Source of the DNA: Halovenus sp.
Lineage (GTDB): Archaea > Halobacteriota > Halobacteria > Halobacteriales > Haloarculaceae
DNA: 8,316 nucleotides
Assembly: GCA_028274925.1 (NCBI GenBank)
Contig: JAQCNR010000155.1
Span: 1 to 8,316 of the forward strand
Direction: 5' to 3'
Shown: one piece after another, positions 5,900 through 8,316 of the stretch
Layout of the letters: every line of letters begins with the position of its first letter
Numbering within the stretch: the first letter of the stretch is position 1
Notes under the pieces: generated by a model
Told to the model about the DNA's origin: nothing
Database searches by the model: none
The model's input: only the letters and a program-made list of their open reading frames with translations
Position numbers and translations under genes: made by a program

Positions 5900-6646
5900 A
5901 TGCCGACACTCGACTGGACGTGTGACCGGACAGACGGTGTGACCCTCGTCGAACTCCGGGTCACGGGTGAGACGGGCCAGCGGGTTCGCGTCGAGAGCAC
6001 GCTCGAACCGGTCTGGCCGCCACGGCGACAGGGTCAGCCAGCCGCTGGCTGGGACGACGCGAGGTTCGAGGGTGAAATCGAAGACGGCTCGCTCGTCGTT
6101 GGGTACGCCTCACCGGCGGAGCCATCCGACCCGCCAGCAGAGCTACAACCAGTTTCTGCAAACGAGGAGACAATCGACCCCGGAGATGTTGTCCGCGCAC
6201 TCGGCGCTGGGACGCCACCTCGTGACGCTGTTCCACGGGAAGTCGGGGGTGATGGAGAGGCGGACCAGCCCAAGCAGACAGCCACGGCAGAGGGGCACAC
6301 GGAGCGAACGGTCACGACCGAGCAACAGAGTCACCAGACCGCTTCGCCGCCAGAACCGCCTGACAGCAACGAACCGACTCCGGGACTCCCCCCCGCAGTC
6401 GACGCGTACTTCAGGGCAATCGAGCAACGGCTCGCGGCCGCGGAGCAGTTGTCGGACTCGGAGACAGTCGAGCAGGCCCGGGAGGCTGTCTCTGCGGCCG
6501 GTGGAATGGGTGCTGTCGACGGACTCGACGAGCAGTTGCGGGCTGACCGAGCACAGCTCGAACGACTCGGCGAGCGCCAGCGCGCGCTGACAGAGCGGCT
6601 GGAGCGAGCAGAAATTCCGGTCGCCCATCTCGAACGGCTCGCATGA
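5900..6646 (+). CDS. Haloarchaeal protein of unknown function (DUF7857-like) coupled to MinD
   Basis: A 248-aa protein with clear modular layout. Residues 1-105 look like a beta-rich domain (alternating strands such as VTLVELRVTG, RVRVEST and GSLVVGYASP, with a Trp-Pro pair at 39-40). Residues about 106-165 are a Pro/Glu/Thr/Gln-rich, probably disordered linker. Residues 166-245 are helical and coiled-coil-like, rich in Gln, Arg and Glu (for example QLRADRAQLERLGERQRALT). No enzyme motif or membrane segment is visible. I recall the N-terminal region as the haloarchaeal DUF7857 domain, with moderate certainty. Its stop overlaps the MinD start (ATGA, 6643-6646), so the two are probably made together; the helical tail is a reasonable candidate for contacting the ATPase. 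A partner or cargo-adaptor role is inference from context only. Confidence 0.75.
   Translation: MPTLDWTCDRTDGVTLVELRVTGETGQRVRVESTLEPVWPPRRQGQPAAGWDDARFEGEIEDGSLVVGYASPAEPSDPPAELQPVSANEETIDPGDVVRALGAGTPPRDAVPREVGGDGEADQPKQTATAEGHTERTVTTEQQSHQTASPPEPPDSNEPTPGLPPAVDAYFRAIEQRLAAAEQLSDSETVEQAREAVSAAGGMGAVDGLDEQLRADRAQLERLGERQRALTERLERAEIPVAHLERLA
6643..6646 (+). other. ATGA start/stop overlap coupling the DUF7857-like gene to the MinD gene
   Basis: ATG (6643-6645) and TGA (6644-6646) share bases. No Shine-Dalgarno-like string precedes the MinD start, so MinD translation probably depends on ribosomes ending on the upstream gene. Confidence 0.8.
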
Positions 6647-7323
6647 TTCTCGCAGTCACCGCGGGCAAGGGCGGCGTCGGAAAGTCGACGGTGGCGTACA
6701 ACCTCGCGGCCGAACTGGGCGGGGTGGCCGTCGACGCCGACCTCGGGATGGCAGATTTGCCCAGCACGCGCGGTCCCGACCTGCACGACGTGCTGGCGGG
6801 GCGTGCCAGTCCGCTCGAAGCCGTCCAGCAGGTCGGCTCGGTTTCGATACTCCCGTGTGGCCGCTCGCTCGCGGGCGCTCGCGCGACAGACCCAGCGGCG
6901 CTCGTGGATGTCGTCGAGAGCGTCGGGAAGCGATACGGCTGTGTCGTTATCGATACCCCGGCAGGGCTACGCAGCGACGCGGGCGTCCCGCTGCTCGCGG
7001 CCGACGCCTGCCTGCTGGTGACACGACCGACCCGTCCTGCTGTCGCAGACGCGGTCCGGGCCCGAGAACTCGCGCGGGTGGTGGAAACACCACTGGTCCG
7101 TGTCGCACTCAACAGGGTCGTGCCCTCGCGTGTGGGTAAAGAAACCGGCCGAGAACGGCGACTCGCGGACGCGCTCGGCGCGCCAGTTCGGAAGATTCCA
7201 GAATCAGAGACAGTGGCCCGCGCCCAGCGGTCTGGCCAGCCAGTGCGGGCCGTCGACAGTACTGCGATGGCGGCCGAACAGTTCGAGCGTCTCGCGAGTG
7301 AGGTGGAACGCGCGCTGGCCTAG
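6643..7323 (+). CDS. MinD/ParA-family ATPase (SIMIBI class)
   Basis: A 226-aa P-loop ATPase of the MinD/ParA family, which positions cellular structures by ATP-dependent dimerisation. The deviant Walker A is GKGGVGKST at residues 8-16, with signature Lys9 and catalytic Lys14. The switch I region VDADLGMADL is at 30-39 (Asp31 and Asp33), and Walker B/switch II VVIDTPAG is at 101-108 (Asp104). Asp31/33 and Asp104 line up with E. coli MinD Asp38/40 and Asp120, so ATP turnover should be intact. The protein is shorter than typical MinD (about 260-270 aa), and its end, EQFERLASEVERALA, is acidic rather than the basic amphipathic helix MinD uses on membranes. Haloferax volcanii has four MinD paralogues, with members linked to archaellum and chemosensory-array positioning and cell shape rather than division; which one this matches is not clear. 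It is coupled to the upstream gene by ATGA. Confidence 0.93.
   Translation: MILAVTAGKGGVGKSTVAYNLAAELGGVAVDADLGMADLPSTRGPDLHDVLAGRASPLEAVQQVGSVSILPCGRSLAGARATDPAALVDVVESVGKRYGCVVIDTPAGLRSDAGVPLLAADACLLVTRPTRPAVADAVRARELARVVETPLVRVALNRVVPSRVGKETGRERRLADALGAPVRKIPESETVARAQRSGQPVRAVDSTAMAAEQFERLASEVERALA
7320..7323. other. Shared CTAG: overlapping convergent stop codons
   Basis: The MinD stop TAG (7321-7323) and the SDR stop TAG (complement of 7320-7322) lie in the same CTAG palindrome. The coding regions overlap by 4 bp, leaving no room for an intergenic terminator between them. CTAG is a rare tetranucleotide and a known methylation target in haloarchaea. Confidence 0.9.
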
Positions 7324-8108
7324 TTGTCCAGCCCGAGGTTCGTGCTCATCGAATTGCCCGGCCGGGGCGTCCCTTTGACCGTGATGGTCTCGCCGTTGAT
7401 GAACGCCGCCGCGTCGCTAGCGAGGAACTGGGCGACATCAGCGACATCTTCGGTGTGGCCAATTCGGCGCTGAACTTCGTCCCGCGGTGGCATGTCACTC
7501 TCGTCGATGCCCAGCGTTTCGGCGACACCGGGTGTCTGAATCAGGCCGGGCGCGATACAGTTGACCGAGATACCGTACTTGTCCCACTCCGTCGACAGCG
7601 TTTCAGTGAGCCGGATGATTGCGGCCTTGGAAGCAGAGTAGTGACTCTCGTTGGGCGCGGCGTGCTGGCCGTTGACACTGGAGATGTTGATGATGTCGCC
7701 GCCGTCGTTCTCGCGCATGTACTCACCAGCAGCCTGCGTGCAGTGGCGCGTCCCGTGGAGATTCAGGTCGACGATGGATTTCCAGCCGTTCTCGCTGATA
7801 TCTTTGAAGGGTGCGACGAACTCGCCGCCAGCGTTGTTGACCAACAGGTCGAGGCCGCCGAACTCCTCGACAGTTGCCTCGACGTACTCCTCGACAGAGT
7901 CTGCCTCACGGACGTTACACTCCATCGCGAAGGCCGTCCCGCCGTCTTCTTCGATGCCTTCGGCGACAGGGTCGACGCGTTCCTGTGCACGCGAACAGAT
8001 TGAAACGTTTGCGCCTGCCTCGGCGAGCGTCTCTGCGATTGTCTTTCCGATACCCTGACTCGCTCCCGTGACGATTGCGTTGCGACCGTCGAGACTGAAT
8101 TTCGACAT
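7320..8108 (-). CDS. Short-chain dehydrogenase/reductase (SDR) oxidoreductase
   Basis: A 262-aa classical SDR that oxidises or reduces an alcohol/carbonyl or enoyl substrate with NAD(P)H. The cofactor motif TGASQGIG is at residues 14-21, NNAG at 91-94, catalytic Asn116 in DLNLHG, Ser144 in INISS, and the YxxxK pair Tyr157/Lys161 in YSASK, followed by the APG motif at 186-188. Arg40 after strand 2 (ICSR) favours NADP(H). The NNAGGEFVAP segment recalls peroxisomal trans-2-enoyl-CoA and 2,4-dienoyl-CoA reductases, so a fatty acyl or beta-ketoacyl substrate (FabG-like) is possible, but SDR substrates cannot be read from sequence. Length is normal and the active site complete. ATG 8108-8106 is the start, with a weak TATA-like string 22-30 bp upstream. 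It converges on the MinD gene with a 4-bp stop overlap; no functional link is evident. Confidence 0.93.
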   Translation of the reverse strand: MSKFSLDGRNAIVTGASQGIGKTIAETLAEAGANVSICSRAQERVDPVAEGIEEDGGTAFAMECNVREADSVEEYVEATVEEFGGLDLLVNNAGGEFVAPFKDISENGWKSIVDLNLHGTRHCTQAAGEYMRENDGGDIINISSVNGQHAAPNESHYSASKAAIIRLTETLSTEWDKYGISVNCIAPGLIQTPGVAETLGIDESDMPPRDEVQRRIGHTEDVADVAQFLASDAAAFINGETITVKGTPRPGNSMSTNLGLDN

Positions 8109-8130
8109 ACTGAGTTCGTTTCGGGCCTGC

Positions 8131-8138
8131 TACGTATG
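8131..8138 (-). promoter_or_regulatory. Weak TATA-like element before the SDR gene
   Basis: TACGTATG on the plus strand (CATACGTA on the coding strand) lies 22 bp before the SDR ATG, the leaderless distance, but the sequence is a poor TATA match. Confidence 0.3.
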
Positions 8139-8195
8139 TCTATCGGGATTAGCGTGGCTAGTGGTTAGCTAAGCGCGGGTGGATTTGAGAAACCA

Positions 8196-8294
8196 GAAAG
8201 CCCCCGCTCGCTTGACCGCCCGGGACTCGCTGCGCTCCTCGTTGCACTGCGGTGCTTGCGTCGTCCGGGACGGACCAAGCGAGCGGCCCCTTTC
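8196..8294. repeat. Imperfect palindromic (REP/MITE-like) element of about 99 bp
   Basis: The 19-nt arm GAAAGCCCCCGCTCGCTTG (8196-8214) matches the reverse complement of 8276-8294 at 16 of 19 positions; the three mismatches are one CCC/GGG block. Complementarity continues inward with small bulges (CCGCCCGGGAC near 8216-8226 against TCCGGGACGG near 8264-8273). Near the centre, GCAC-TGCG-GTGC (8244-8255) forms an apical hairpin. The sequence CTCGCTGCGCTCCTCG inside is typical of repetitive haloarchaeal intergenic DNA. It could be a dispersed palindromic repeat, a non-autonomous mobile element or a structured RNA or terminator. No ORF of coding character is seen here. Confidence 0.55.
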
Positions 8295-8316
8295 AGCCCC
8301 GCCCGCGGTGGCCTGT

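Noticed and set aside
7455..8003. Plus-strand open frame of 182 aa opposite the SDR gene
   Set aside because: It is an antisense shadow; the opposite strand carries a complete SDR with all catalytic residues.
1..8316. CRISPR array, tRNA, rRNA, integrase or transposase genes
   Set aside because: No regularly spaced direct repeats, no tRNA cloverleaf or rRNA-like stretch, and no transposase or integrase motifs were seen on either strand.

Overview
The window comes from a halophilic archaeon (class Halobacteria). The DNA is GC-rich, the predicted proteins are rich in Asp and Glu, and most genes have a TATA-like box about 25-30 bp before the start codon, as expected for leaderless haloarchaeal transcripts. 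Several products belong to haloarchaeal families (HalOD1, the bacterio-opsin-activator HTH_10 family, DUF-type proteins). I cannot name the genus.

Layout. At the left edge, on the minus strand, is the first three quarters of an aconitase gene, cut by the window start. It diverges from an archaeal dUTPase gene (dut), and the intergenic region holds a perfect 12-bp inverted repeat with one arm next to each TATA box. After a 260-bp AT-rich stretch come four separately promoted plus-strand genes: a small HalOD1 protein, an HTH_10 (Bat-like) transcription regulator, a protein with two predicted HTH segments that resembles 'conditioned medium-induced protein 4', and an HTR-like RecA-fold protein with a degenerate P-loop.

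The right half holds four plus-strand genes forming two translationally coupled pairs, each joined by an ATGA start/stop overlap. The first pair is a 112-aa conserved protein and a 271-aa coiled-coil protein. The second pair is a protein with a beta-rich N-terminus, disordered linker and helical tail, and a compact MinD/ParA ATPase. The ATPase has intact nucleotide-binding motifs but no obvious basic membrane-targeting helix. This MinD-centred cluster is the best candidate for an undescribed system, probably a spatial-organisation module whose partners are the three uncharacterised proteins.

The MinD gene ends tail-to-tail with a minus-strand SDR oxidoreductase; the two stop codons share one CTAG palindrome. 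The last 208 bp hold the SDR promoter region and a roughly 99-bp imperfect palindromic element.

All family assignments come from reading translated sequence and remembered family features. No database search was run.
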